NCBI GenBank assembly: GCA_035565975.1
Contig: DATMRT010000043.1
Coordinates: 10,093-74,092, forward strand
Reading direction: 5' to 3'
DNA length: 64,000 bases
DNA from: Ga0077530 sp035565975
GTDB taxonomy: Bacteria; Pseudomonadota; Alphaproteobacteria; Rhizobiales; Hyphomicrobiaceae
A program made the translations under genes and the position numbers. The notes below the pieces were generated by a model, which saw nothing but the letters and a program-made list of their open reading frames with translations, was not told the origin of the DNA and did not search any database. Positions 1-7,670 of the stretch are shown piece by piece (position 1 is the first letter of the stretch; the number at the start of each line of letters is the position of its first letter).

Positions 1-308
1 GAGCCACCGCCGCCGCGTGCGAGCGACTCCAGCGTGCCGACCAGAACCTGCATGTCCACGAGCTGCTCCTCGAGCTGCTCGACGCGCTGGCGCAACTGGG
101 CCTCGGCTGCCGGCGTGCCGGCGGGAGCCGATTTGGCGGCGGCCTTGGGCTGGATGCGGGGCTGGGGCGGCTGTTGCTGCGCTAGTGCCCATGAGGAGGT
201 AAGCGCCACAGCGCCGGCGCAGAGGAGGGCTGGTAGGCTCTTGCGGATGATCCTGGTGTACGCGCCGCCGCGGTCTGGTTGCGATCGCGGAGATAATGGA
301 TTTGTCAC
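1..308 (-). CDS. cpoB: CpoB/YbgF N-terminal part (gene runs off the window)
   Basis: Only the first ~102 codons are present; the 3' part lies outside the window. From a GTG at 308 the frame encodes a basic n-region, a hydrophobic stretch (about residues 24-40) ending in SWALA and then QQQ, typical of a Sec signal peptide, a Pro/Ala linker, and a heptad-like segment QLRQRVEQLEEQL followed by a glycine run. That is the order of CpoB (YbgF): signal peptide, short trimerising coiled coil, Gly-rich linker, then TPR repeats, which would be beyond the edge. CpoB is periplasmic and links the Tol-Pal system to peptidoglycan synthesis at division. Gene order pal - OmpA-like - cpoB on the same strand supports the call. 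No strong ribosome binding site is seen before the GTG, so the exact start is uncertain. Confidence 0.75.
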   Translation of the reverse strand, partial: MTNPLSPRSQPDRGGAYTRIIRKSLPALLCAGAVALTSSWALAQQQPPQPRIQPKAAAKSAPAGTPAAEAQLRQRVEQLEEQLVDMQVLVGTLESLARGGGG

Positions 309-427
309 GGCAAGCTTTCGGCGCTCACGCCGATCCCTCGTTACTGAATTGCTGTCGTCCGAGCGCACGGCGCCTGATCGGGCAGCCATTGTGCGCATAT
401 CCTGCCACCACTCTATCGCGCCCGTAC

Positions 428-1405
428 CTACCTGTCTCGGCGCTGCGTTTGATCCGTCAGGCCCGGTCCCTGCAGGGGCTTACCGGTGGCGTCGACGCGC
501 TGGGCGGCGGACAGCTTGGTGCCGCGCGCATCCGTCAGCACGAGCACGGCGCGACGGTTCTGCGCCGCGCAACTCGGCAGGGTGCAGGGCGAGATGCGAT
601 TTTCCCGGCCGAATGCCGCGATGTGCATGCGCGTCGCCGGCACGCCCGCTTCGACGAGGACATCCCTCACCGTCTCGGCCCGTCGCAGGGCGAGCGCGCT
701 GTTGATGTCGTCGCCGCCGAGATCATCGGCGTGGCCCTCGATGCGCACGAAGACCTTGGCATGGCGGCGGAGCCATTCCGCCTTCTCGCGCAGGATGCGC
801 AGGCCTCGTCCGCCGACGTCGTCGCTGCCCTCGGCGAAGAAAAGACGGTCGCCGCCGCTGGCGCTGAAATCGGCTTCGAGGAGGTTCGAGCCGGGCGGGC
901 GGGCGTTCAGCGGCGTTCCGGCGGGCTGCGAGGCGCGCTGGGGCTCGAGCTTCTCGGTACCTTGCGGCATGGGAGGGACCGGATAGCCGTCGATCATGGC
1001 GAGCTGTTCGAGCAGGCGGCGCGCGCGGGAGGCCACGGACGTCGACGCGTAGCGGGTGACGAGAACCTCGAGCCGCCTGCGCGCGCTGCGCAGCTCACCG
1101 AGCTCGAGCTCCTCTCGTGCTTCCGCGATGAGGAAAGCGGCTATGCGCTCGTTGGCGGCTTCCCGCTTTGCCGTGTCGGTGTCCGCCTCGGGAACGGCGA
1201 GCTGGGTAATGGACGGGCGTTTTGCACCGGCCTGCTGGGCTTCTGCCCGGCCCGCCACCGGGCACACCAGCGCGATCGCGATCAGGAGCCAGCCGAGACG
1301 ACCGGCGCGCTCGCGCTCAGGGCCGCGTTGCGTCCTCGAGGCGCATTTGCCCCTTGCGAACGCGCCGCTCGCCGCCGGCACGCGCAATTTGTGGCTCGGT
1401 ACCAT
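428..1405 (-). CDS. Second OmpA-family (Pal-like) envelope protein between pal and cpoB
   Basis: About 325 residues from an ATG at 1405; in-frame ATG 1429 and TTG 1438 are alternatives and none has a convincing ribosome binding site. A hydrophobic segment (LGWLLIAIALV, about residues 38-50) ending in GRAEA looks like a long-n-region signal peptide; there is no lipobox cysteine, unlike Pal. The middle is helical and Glu/Arg-rich (about 60-120). The C-terminal ~130 residues form an OmpA peptidoglycan-binding domain with IEGHADDLGG, LRRAETVRDVL and QNRRAVLVL. Two cysteines spaced CX4C stand just before QNRRA, at the same place as in the neighbouring Pal. The family binds diaminopimelate-type peptidoglycan in the periplasm. 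Whether it is soluble, membrane-anchored or part of the Tol-Pal complex cannot be told from the sequence. Confidence 0.75.
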   Translation of the reverse strand: MVPSHKLRVPAASGAFARGKCASRTQRGPERERAGRLGWLLIAIALVCPVAGRAEAQQAGAKRPSITQLAVPEADTDTAKREAANERIAAFLIAEAREELELGELRSARRRLEVLVTRYASTSVASRARRLLEQLAMIDGYPVPPMPQGTEKLEPQRASQPAGTPLNARPPGSNLLEADFSASGGDRLFFAEGSDDVGGRGLRILREKAEWLRRHAKVFVRIEGHADDLGGDDINSALALRRAETVRDVLVEAGVPATRMHIAAFGRENRISPCTLPSCAAQNRRAVLVLTDARGTKLSAAQRVDATGKPLQGPGLTDQTQRRDR

Positions 1406-1605
1406 GGCTTGATATGACCCCGCAGTCATCTCACCCAAGCAATGAGGGGAACATTAGGGCCGTTTTGGGGTGGCGGGCGCGCGGTCCACCACCCAGGCGC
1501 GCATTCCTCAGGCGAGAGTTGCCGATCAGTAACGGTTGTCGCCCGAGAGCCGCACATTGGGTCGTCCGGCGATGAAGGCCGGCAGGCCGCACTCATAGAA
1601 ATGCG

Positions 1606-2145
1606 TCAGGTGCCCGGCGGACGGGAGTTGCTCGCCACGCCGCGGTTGTTGAGCACCGTCTGGGCACGACGATTCTGCGACCAGCAGGAGATGTCGTTGC
1701 AGACGGCGACCGGCCGCTCCTTGCCATAGGAGATCGTGCGGATGCGCCCGGGGTTCACGCCGCTGCGGGCGAGGAAGTCGCGGACGGACTGGGCGCGGCG
1801 GGCGCCGAGCGCAATATTGTACTCGCGCGTGCCGCGTTCGTCGGCGTGGCCCTCGATGGTGATCGTGTATTGCGCGTACTGCTGCAGCCAGCGCGCCTGC
1901 TGCGAGAGCGTCTGCTGAGCTTCGGGCGAGAGGTCCGTGCTGTCGGTCGAGAAGTAGACGATGTCACCGACGTTCTGGCTGAAGTCGCGGTGCGAGCCCG
2001 GCGTCGCGGGGCCACCCTTGCCGTACGGTGCAAGCCCAACGTCCTCCGGACGCGGGTTCTGCGAGCAGGCAGCCATCATGAGGGCGAGCGACAACGCCAT
2101 CACAACGCGAACGACGTGCACCGACCCCGCTTGAATTACGGACAT
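1606..2145 (-). CDS. pal: Peptidoglycan-associated lipoprotein Pal
   Basis: 179 residues from ATG 2145, chosen over an upstream in-frame codon at 2202 because a purine-rich GAGGACTGAAAG stretch precedes it and the signal peptide starts there. The lipobox LMMAAC puts the lipidated cysteine at residue 27. The mature part carries an OmpA domain: VYFSTDSTDLS, IEGHADERGTREYN, LGARRAQSVRDFL and SQNRRAQTVL. Pal is an outer-membrane lipoprotein that binds peptidoglycan and TolB, keeping the envelope constricted during division. A CX4C pair before SQNRR suggests a disulfide. Downstream are the OmpA-like gene and cpoB; tolQRAB, which usually precede pal, are not upstream here, where there is a 616-base spacer and then leuA on the other strand. 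Confidence 0.95.
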   Translation of the reverse strand: MSVIQAGSVHVVRVVMALSLALMMAACSQNPRPEDVGLAPYGKGGPATPGSHRDFSQNVGDIVYFSTDSTDLSPEAQQTLSQQARWLQQYAQYTITIEGHADERGTREYNIALGARRAQSVRDFLARSGVNPGRIRTISYGKERPVAVCNDISCWSQNRRAQTVLNNRGVASNSRPPGT

Positions 2146-2535
2146 GTCTTTCAGTCCTCGTTCCTGTTTCTTCGGCTCGCGCGTCCGCTGAGGCCACAGC
2201 ACCGATACCGCTGCTTACTGAAGTACCCGATGCCCCGCGCAGACGGGCCCAATCTTGCAGGCCGACACCCTCGCCCGTACTGATAGTTGAGCCGGCGAGC
2301 GGAAATATGACCATTTGGCGATCCGCCTTCGAGCGCTACCGGAAAGTGGCAAACTTCCGATTAACCCCCAGCTTTTTCGTCGCAGATTCGTGCACTTCCA
2401 CGCTCATCGGCAAAACACGACTGCCATTTCGGCTTGCAATCGGCCCCCGCTTGCGGCTTATATGCCGGCGGACTGCCCACACCGGACGTTTCCCGTGCCC
2501 GTGGCAGCCGTTCGACCGGCGAAAGATTCGCGACG

Positions 2536-2646
2536 ATGGCAGGTATTGGCCAGGGCTGGATTGAGGAGGCGATCCCCGCGCGGGGTTGCGCCGCCCAGGC
2601 CGCTGCGCGCCTGCTTCGGTCCATTCTGCTCCTTACCAGCCCCTGA
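2536..2646 (+). CDS. Putative leuA leader peptide
   Basis: A 36-codon frame from ATG 2536 ends 115 bases before leuA. Its last residues read RLLRSILLLTSP: five leucines and one isoleucine among the final eleven, coded CTG CTT and then ATT CTG CTC CTT. Regulatory codons clustered near the stop of a short frame upstream of a leucine biosynthesis gene are the hallmark of an attenuation leader. The stop codon lies inside one arm of an inverted repeat (2640-2647). The start is uncertain because no good ribosome binding site precedes ATG 2536. The call rests on codon content, position and the competing hairpins, not on homology. Confidence 0.4.
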   Translation: MAGIGQGWIEEAIPARGCAAQAAARLLRSILLLTSP

Positions 2647-2692
2647 GCCTTAGAGGTCTCGGTCCGATCCGGGACGGCGCTCAGGGGACCGA
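2640..2692 (+). promoter_or_regulatory. Candidate leu attenuator: two mutually exclusive stems
   Basis: CCCCTGAG (2640-2647, including the leader stop codon) is a perfect inverted match to CTCAGGGG (2680-2687). TCGGTCC (2659-2665) is a perfect inverted match to GGACCGA (2686-2692). The right arms share two bases and the second left arm sits inside the loop of the first stem, so both cannot form together. A ribosome resting on the leader stop would block the first stem and favour the second. No clear U-tract follows the second stem, so the read-out (termination or translation) is not settled. Confidence 0.35.
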
Positions 2693-2761
2693 ATCAGTCA
2701 CAAAAGAGCAGATTCGCCGCGCCAGAAAGAGCGCCGGCACCGACCGCAAGGACCATCGACC

Positions 2762-4351
2762 ATGAACGACGCCGCCGATAAGCCCGTATCGGATACGCCC
2801 TCCCGCAGTGAGGCCGACCGCGTTCTCATCTTCGACACAACGCTCCGCGACGGCGAGCAGTCGCCGGGCGCCGCGATGACGCTCGAGGACAAGCTCAAGG
2901 TCGCCGAGGTTCTCGACGAGATGGGCGTCGACATCATCGAGGCGGGTTTCCCGATCTCGTCCAACGGCGACTTCGAGGCCGTCTGCGAGATCGCCAAGGT
3001 CGTCAAGAACGCCGTCGTGTGCGGTCTCTCGCGCTCGAGCTTCGCCGACATCGACCGCGCCGGTGAGGCCGTGAAGTTCGCCAAGCGCCCGCGCATCCAC
3101 ACGTTCATCTCGACGAGCCCCGTCCACCGCAAGTGGAAGCTCCAGATGGACGCCGAGCAGGTGATCCGCGCGGTGGGCGACAGCGTCGCGCGCGCACGCC
3201 AGTACACCGACAACGTCGAATGGAGCGCCGAGGACGCGACCCGCACCGAGCGCGACGTGCTGCTGCGCTGCTGCGAGATCGCGATCAAGCAGGGCGCGAC
3301 GACGATCAACATTCCGGACACCGTCGGCTACTCGGTGCCGGAGGAGTATTACGCGCTCATAAAGATGCTGCGCGAGACGGTGCCGGGCGGCGACAAGGTC
3401 GTCTGGTCGACGCATTGCCACAACGACCTCGGCATGGCGGTTGCGAACTCGCTCGCCGGCGTGCGTGCCGGTGCGCGGCAGATCGAGTGCACGATCAACG
3501 GCCTCGGCGAGCGCGCGGGCAATGCCTCGCTCGAGGAGATCGTCATGGCGGTGAAAGTGCGCAATGACGTGCTGCCGTACTGGACGGGCGTGGACTCGAC
3601 CTACTTCACGCGAGCCTCGAAGCTCGTCGCCGCCGTCTCGGCATTCCCCGTGCAATACAACAAGGCGATCGTCGGCCGGAATGCCTTCGCGCATGAGAGC
3701 GGCATCCACCAGGACGGCATGCTGAAGAACACCGAGACCTACGAGATCATGACGCCGGAAAGCGTCGGCCTCTCGAAGTCCACGCTGAGCCTCGGCAAGC
3801 TCTCCGGCCGCGCCGCGTTCAGGGACAAGCTGAAGCAGCTCGGCTACGAGCTGGGCGACAACGCCTTCCAGGATGCGTTCCGCCGCTTCAAGGATCTCGC
3901 CGACAAGAAGAAGCTCGTGTTCGACGAGGACATAGAGGCGCTAGTCGACCAGGAAGTCGCGACGCAGACCAACCGCATCAAGGTCATCGCGCTTTCCGTC
4001 GTCGCCGGCACGGGCGGTCCGCAGCGGGCGGAGATCACGCTCGAGGTCGACGGCAAGAACGTGACGCGTGAAGCCACGGGCGATGGCCCGGTGGATGCCA
4101 CGTTCAAGGCGATCAAGGCGATCGTGCCGCACGAGGCGCGCCTGCCGCTGTACCAGGTCATGGCCGTGACCGAAGGCACGGATGCCCAGGCCGAGGTCAT
4201 GGTGCGCCTCGAGGAGGATGGCCGGCAGGTGACGGGGCGCGGCTCCGACACCGATACGATGGTCGCTTCGGCGCGCGCCTATGTCGCCGCGCTCAACAAG
4301 CTCATGATGAAGCGTCAGCGCGGCCCCGCCGCGCAGATGATGGTGAGCTGA
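2762..4351 (+). CDS. leuA: 2-isopropylmalate synthase
   Basis: 529 residues; catalyses the condensation of acetyl-CoA with 2-oxoisovalerate, the first committed step of leucine biosynthesis, in the cytoplasm. The TIM-barrel N-terminus has FDTTLRDGEQSPG near residue 23, the metal-binding HCHND with His218 and His220, and NGLGERAGNASLEE just after it. The conserved SGIHQDGMLKN segment follows, and the last ~130 residues form the LeuA dimer/regulatory domain that binds leucine in this family. ATG 2762 is preceded by AAGGA. Length matches long-form bacterial LeuA. The gene stands alone; a leucine-rich leader frame and competing hairpins upstream suggest attenuation, in addition to the expected feedback inhibition. 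Confidence 0.97.
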   Translation: MNDAADKPVSDTPSRSEADRVLIFDTTLRDGEQSPGAAMTLEDKLKVAEVLDEMGVDIIEAGFPISSNGDFEAVCEIAKVVKNAVVCGLSRSSFADIDRAGEAVKFAKRPRIHTFISTSPVHRKWKLQMDAEQVIRAVGDSVARARQYTDNVEWSAEDATRTERDVLLRCCEIAIKQGATTINIPDTVGYSVPEEYYALIKMLRETVPGGDKVVWSTHCHNDLGMAVANSLAGVRAGARQIECTINGLGERAGNASLEEIVMAVKVRNDVLPYWTGVDSTYFTRASKLVAAVSAFPVQYNKAIVGRNAFAHESGIHQDGMLKNTETYEIMTPESVGLSKSTLSLGKLSGRAAFRDKLKQLGYELGDNAFQDAFRRFKDLADKKKLVFDEDIEALVDQEVATQTNRIKVIALSVVAGTGGPQRAEITLEVDGKNVTREATGDGPVDATFKAIKAIVPHEARLPLYQVMAVTEGTDAQAEVMVRLEEDGRQVTGRGSDTDTMVASARAYVAALNKLMMKRQRGPAAQMMVS

Positions 4352-4360
4352 GAGGTAATT

Positions 4361-4426
4361 CCTCTCTCCGCAATTTTGTGGGGAGAGGAAGGCTTCGTCC
4401 CGAGTTAGGCGGCGAACGGACGAAGC
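4361..4426. repeat. Two inverted repeats downstream of leuA
   Basis: Stem one pairs 4361-4369 (CCTCTCTCC) with 4380-4388 (GGGGAGAGG), one G-U, around a 10-base AT-rich loop. Stem two pairs GCTTCGTCC (4392-4400) with GGACGAAGC (4418-4426). The CTCTCC/GGAGAGG type of stem resembles the first hairpin of the repeat family seen at 23206-23320 and inside valS, so this may be a decayed relative. It could also act as a leuA transcript end, but no U-tract follows. Confidence 0.5.
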
Positions 4427-4550
4427 TGCTGCAACTCCTGTATTTTTGCGCGTGACTGTTGGCGTTCTGCATCACCTCGATTATCGTGTTCAGCAGTCGA
4501 ACGCGCTGGCGGGACTGCGCGTGGAATGTTGAGGGCGGTTTGGCGGCGCC

Positions 4551-5588
4551 ATGCGCAAGAAAGTCGGCGGCGTTTTTTCTGATGACATCGCGATTGATCT
4601 CGGTACCGCGAACACGCTGGTTCACGTGGCCGGTCGCGGCATCATCATCGATGAACCATCGGTGGTCGCCGTTCGCGCCAAGGATGTGCCGCGGCACGTG
4701 ATCGCGGTTGGCGACGCCGCGTTGACGCTCAAGGAGCGCAGCCCCGATCCAATCGACCTCATCCACCCGCTCCGCGACGGCGTGATCGCCGATTTCATCG
4801 CCACCGAGGAAATGCTGCGCACGTTCATCGCGCGGGCGAAATCCAAGTTCGGCTTCCGCCGCCCGCGCATTCTCATCTGCGTGCCGGCTGCGGCGACGCC
4901 GGTCGAGCGACGCGCGGTCTACGAGACGGCCCGCGCCGCGGGCGCGCGCCGTGTCTATCTCGTCGAGGAACCGGTCGCCGCGGCGATCGGCGCCGGCATC
5001 GAGATCGACAAGGAAGAGGCGACGATGATCCTCGACATCGGCGGCGGCACCAGCGACATCGCCGTGCTGTCTAAGGGCGAGATCGTCCACACTGCCTCTC
5101 TCAAGGTCGCCGGCAATGCCTTCGACGAGGCCATCCGGCGCTACGTGCGCCGCGCCCATCAGCTCGCCATCGGCCTCGTGAGCGCCGAGCGCATCAAGAT
5201 CGAGGCCGGTGCTGCCGGCGCGCGTACCAATGGCCGCGCTGCGGAGGCGCACATCAGGGGGCGCGACGTCGTGCGGCGGCGCATGAAGTCGGTCGTGCTC
5301 AGACCCCATGACGTCGGCACGGCACTCGAAGGACCGATAGCGAACATGGCGGAGCTCGTCCGCCGGGCGCTCGAGGATCTTTCGGAGGAGCTGCGCGCGG
5401 AGATCGGCAAGCGCGGTGTCGTCCTGACCGGCGGCGGCGCGCTGCTCCATGGCCTCGACACCGAGCTCACGCGCCATCTCGGCATCCCGTTCTCCGTGGC
5501 GCCCAATCCCATGCAGTGCGTGGTCGAGGGTACGGCCGTCATCCTCGCCACCCTCGGCGAGCGTGAGCAACTGCTCGTCCACGCATGA
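4551..5588 (+). CDS. MreB/Mbl-family actin-like protein (paralogue)
   Basis: 345 residues, the usual MreB length. Actin-fold signatures are clear: phosphate-1 loop IDLGTANTLV near residue 14, the segment LICVPAAATPVERRAV, LVEEPVAAAIGAG, phosphate-2 DIGGGTSDIAVL near residue 163, and the adenosine motif LTGGGALLHGLD near the C-terminus. MreB polymerises under the membrane and guides lateral wall synthesis. The N-terminus MRKKVGGVF is shorter and less hydrophobic than usual. mreC, mreD, pbp2 and rodA, which normally follow, are absent; instead the stop overlaps the start of a 62-residue membrane protein. This suggests a second, orphan MreB rather than the main morphogenesis copy, though the rest of the genome is not visible. 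Confidence 0.85.
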   Translation: MRKKVGGVFSDDIAIDLGTANTLVHVAGRGIIIDEPSVVAVRAKDVPRHVIAVGDAALTLKERSPDPIDLIHPLRDGVIADFIATEEMLRTFIARAKSKFGFRRPRILICVPAAATPVERRAVYETARAAGARRVYLVEEPVAAAIGAGIEIDKEEATMILDIGGGTSDIAVLSKGEIVHTASLKVAGNAFDEAIRRYVRRAHQLAIGLVSAERIKIEAGAAGARTNGRAAEAHIRGRDVVRRRMKSVVLRPHDVGTALEGPIANMAELVRRALEDLSEELRAEIGKRGVVLTGGGALLHGLDTELTRHLGIPFSVAPNPMQCVVEGTAVILATLGEREQLLVHA

Positions 5589-5773
5589 GCCTGTTCCGAG
5601 CCTGGTTGTGGGCAACAGCGGCTTTGCTCGCCGGCGCCATAGTCTGGGCCTTTGCGCCGATCCTCGTACCGCTCTTCGGGGTGTTTGCTGCCTTAGGGGG
5701 GCTGGTCGTCGCGATCGTGTCGGCCGCCCGCGCCTTCGAGCGCCGCCGCGGGCCGCGGCTGCCACCGGAGTGA
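5585..5773 (+). CDS. Small two-helix membrane protein coupled to the MreB paralogue
   Basis: 62 residues; its ATG overlaps the stop codon of the upstream gene in an ATGA arrangement, implying translational coupling. Two hydrophobic segments (about residues 7-27 and 29-48) are joined by a short turn and followed by a basic tail ERRRGPR, which predicts an inner-membrane protein with both ends cytoplasmic. I do not recognise a family. Its tight coupling suggests it works with the actin-like protein, for instance as an anchor, but that is inference. GC content and codon use are like the neighbours. Confidence 0.6.
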   Translation: MSLFRAWLWATAALLAGAIVWAFAPILVPLFGVFAALGGLVVAIVSAARAFERRRGPRLPPE

Positions 5774-5828
5774 TGGTCATCCCTTTTTGGAAACAGTGTA
5801 AGCTATCAGTTGCGCTCGGGCGCCTCTG

Positions 5829-5851
5829 CAAATACCGTAATATTTGAATAT
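5829..5851. promoter_or_regulatory. AT-rich inverted repeats upstream of soxA (candidate operator)
   Basis: CAAATA (5829-5834) pairs with TATTTG (5841-5846) across six bases, and the overlapping ATATTTGAATAT (5840-5851) is itself a palindrome with a two-base centre. Such AT-rich dyads stand out in this GC-rich DNA and are the usual kind of site for ArsR-family regulators; sox operons are often repressed by an ArsR-family SoxR. No regulator gene is nearby, so the link is inferred. Confidence 0.35.
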
Positions 5852-5924
5852 CAGCCCATCCCGTCAGCCGCGCTGCCGGGCAAGGATATGCTGATTGCGA
5901 GACCAAATGGCAGGGAGACTGGAA

Positions 5925-6968
5925 ATGCGAGGGTGGCGACGGCAATTCGCGGCCACGGCCATGGCCGGCATCGGCCTGGGCCTGGGGATCATGGCAACAG
6001 GCTTCGTGCCGTTGGCCGAGGCCCAGACCCGGGGCGAGGCTGATCGGGCGCGCAAGGCCTATGAAGAGCACATGAAGCGCATGGATGAAGCGGAAAAGGC
6101 CCCGACCGCCAAGCCGGCGCCTCAGGCTCAATCCGCACCGGCAGCCGCGCCAAAAGCGGCCGCCGCGCCAGCCGCGCCTGCGGTCAAGCCGGCCATGTCC
6201 CAGGCCGACCAGGACGCTGCCACCGAGCGCGGCCTCGAGCAGTACCGCCGCATGATGAAGGAGGATCCCTGGAGCAATCCGGCCCTCCTCGATGCCGATC
6301 GTGGCGAGGCGCTATGGACGGACAAGAGAGGCCCGAAAAAGGTCTCGCTCGCCGAAACCTGCGATCTCGGCAAGGGTGTCGGTAACGTCGATGGCGCGTT
6401 TGCCGAGATGCCGCGCTACTTCGCAGACGTCGACCGCGTCATGGACACCGAGACGCGCATTCTCTGGTGCATGGAGAATTTCCAGGACTTCGACAGCACG
6501 GCCTTCCGCAAGAGCCCGCACCCCGGCGGCGGTCAGCCCGTCAAGGACGTCGGCGCCATGGCGACTTTCATCGCCAGCAAATCGGCGGGCATGAAGATCG
6601 CGTCGCACGCCGATCACCCCAAGGAGAAAGAAGCGATCGCGCTCGGTGAGATGCTCTTCTTCCGCCGCCAGGCGCCGTTCGATTTCTCCTGCGCGACGTG
6701 TCATGCCGAATCCGGAAAGCGCATACGACTGCAGCCGCTGCCGTTCCTTTCCGACCCCAAGGAAGCCAAGGTGGTCGTCGGCGAGTGGCCCGCCTATCGC
6801 GTCTCCAACACGCACGTCATGACCATGCAGCATCGCCTGCTCGACTGTTATTGGCAGATGCGCATGCACAAGCTCGATTTCGGCTCCGAGGTCAGCGTGG
6901 CGCTGTCGGCGTATCTCTATGACCGCGCCCGCGGCGGCACGAGCGCCGCGCCTGGTCTGAAGCGCTGA
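5925..6968 (+). CDS. soxA: SoxA, c-type cytochrome subunit of the SoxAX thiosulfate-oxidising complex
   Basis: 347 residues. ATG 5925 is chosen over an upstream TTG because AGGGAG lies about ten bases before it. A basic start and a hydrophobic stretch ending VPLAEA form a Sec signal, followed by an Ala/Pro-rich linker (about 60-95) before the SoxA domain. SoxAX loads thiosulfate onto the SoxYZ carrier in the periplasm. One haem motif CATCH is at 256-260, and the ligand cysteine of the active-site haem is Cys308 in LLDCYW. The N-terminal CXXCH of dihaem SoxA is missing; lone Cys146 and Cys182 remain, as in monohaem SoxA of the Starkeya novella type, where they can form a disulfide. soxX follows after 14 bases. 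Confidence 0.93.
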   Translation: MRGWRRQFAATAMAGIGLGLGIMATGFVPLAEAQTRGEADRARKAYEEHMKRMDEAEKAPTAKPAPQAQSAPAAAPKAAAAPAAPAVKPAMSQADQDAATERGLEQYRRMMKEDPWSNPALLDADRGEALWTDKRGPKKVSLAETCDLGKGVGNVDGAFAEMPRYFADVDRVMDTETRILWCMENFQDFDSTAFRKSPHPGGGQPVKDVGAMATFIASKSAGMKIASHADHPKEKEAIALGEMLFFRRQAPFDFSCATCHAESGKRIRLQPLPFLSDPKEAKVVVGEWPAYRVSNTHVMTMQHRLLDCYWQMRMHKLDFGSEVSVALSAYLYDRARGGTSAAPGLKR

Positions 6969-6982
6969 GGGAGGGTGGATCC

Positions 6983-7597
6983 ATGAAAAAGCAGATGATC
7001 CTTGCCGCCTTCGCCGCAATGCTCGCGACGCCGGCCTTGAGCCAGGAAGCGAAGGTCGATCCGTTGCAGGCCGAGGTCTTGTTGCGGTTCGCCTTCTCGC
7101 AGGCACCCGCTGATTGGGCGAAGCGGATTGCCCAGGATGAGACGATGAAGGTGTGCAGTGCCGCCCGCAATGCGCCCTCGACCGCCGAGGCGGAAAAGAT
7201 CATGGCGACCGCCAAGGCCACGATCAAATACCCCGAGGACGGCAAGTTGATGGGCGACTGGAAGAAGGGCGAGGCCATTGCCCAGAGCGGCTATGGCATG
7301 CGTTTCTCGGACTATCCGCCGCGTCGCCCGAACGGTGGCAACTGCTATGCCTGCCACCAGATGACGCAAGCGGAGGTGAGCTACGGCACCGTCGGTCCGA
7401 GCCTGCGGGAGTACGGCAAGATCAGGAAGTTCGCCGAGGCGGACGTGAAGGCTGTGTACGAGAAAATCTACAACGCGCACGCCTCCTTCCCCTGCTCGCT
7501 CATGCCGCGCTTCGGCTCGAACGGGGTGCTCTCGATCGACCAGATCAAGGACCTGGTGGCCCTCGTGATGAGCCCGGATAGTCCGGTCAACAAGTAA
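6983..7597 (+). CDS. soxX: SoxX, monohaem cytochrome c subunit of SoxAX
   Basis: 204 residues starting at an ATG with GGGAGG a few bases upstream. A 20-residue signal peptide ends at LSQEA. The haem-binding CYACH is at 121-125 and a likely axial methionine is Met174 in SLMPRFG. The rest fits SoxX: GYGMRFSDYPP before the haem and TVGPSLREYGKIRKF after it. SoxX pairs with SoxA and accepts the electrons from thiosulfate-SoxYZ conjugation. It sits between soxA and soxB in one apparent operon. Length is somewhat above the shortest SoxX proteins because of an extended region before the haem. Confidence 0.93.
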   Translation: MKKQMILAAFAAMLATPALSQEAKVDPLQAEVLLRFAFSQAPADWAKRIAQDETMKVCSAARNAPSTAEAEKIMATAKATIKYPEDGKLMGDWKKGEAIAQSGYGMRFSDYPPRRPNGGNCYACHQMTQAEVSYGTVGPSLREYGKIRKFAEADVKAVYEKIYNAHASFPCSLMPRFGSNGVLSIDQIKDLVALVMSPDSPVNK

Positions 7598-7670
7598 GAG
7601 ACATCGGGCGGCGGTTGCCGAGTGCGCTGCCGCCCTTTCTGTGACCGATCGCTGCTACAGGTACCGACAC

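Larger units (their letters stand above)
2146..2761. other. Intergenic region between divergent pal and leuA
   Basis: 616 bases separate pal (minus) and leuA (plus). The pal-proximal half should hold the pal promoter, but I cannot point to a convincing -35/-10 pair. The leuA-proximal part contains a short frame with a leucine-rich tail (2536-2646) and competing inverted repeats (2640-2692), listed separately as a putative attenuator. No tRNA-like T-arm or other gene is seen; longer open frames here have no recognisable domain. Confidence 0.6.

Noticed and set aside
4302..6131. A 609-codon open frame on the minus strand across the MreB paralogue and its neighbours
   Set aside because: It runs antisense to a clear MreB gene, is Arg/Asp/Ala-rich with no domain, and long antisense frames are common in GC-rich DNA with strong third-position bias.
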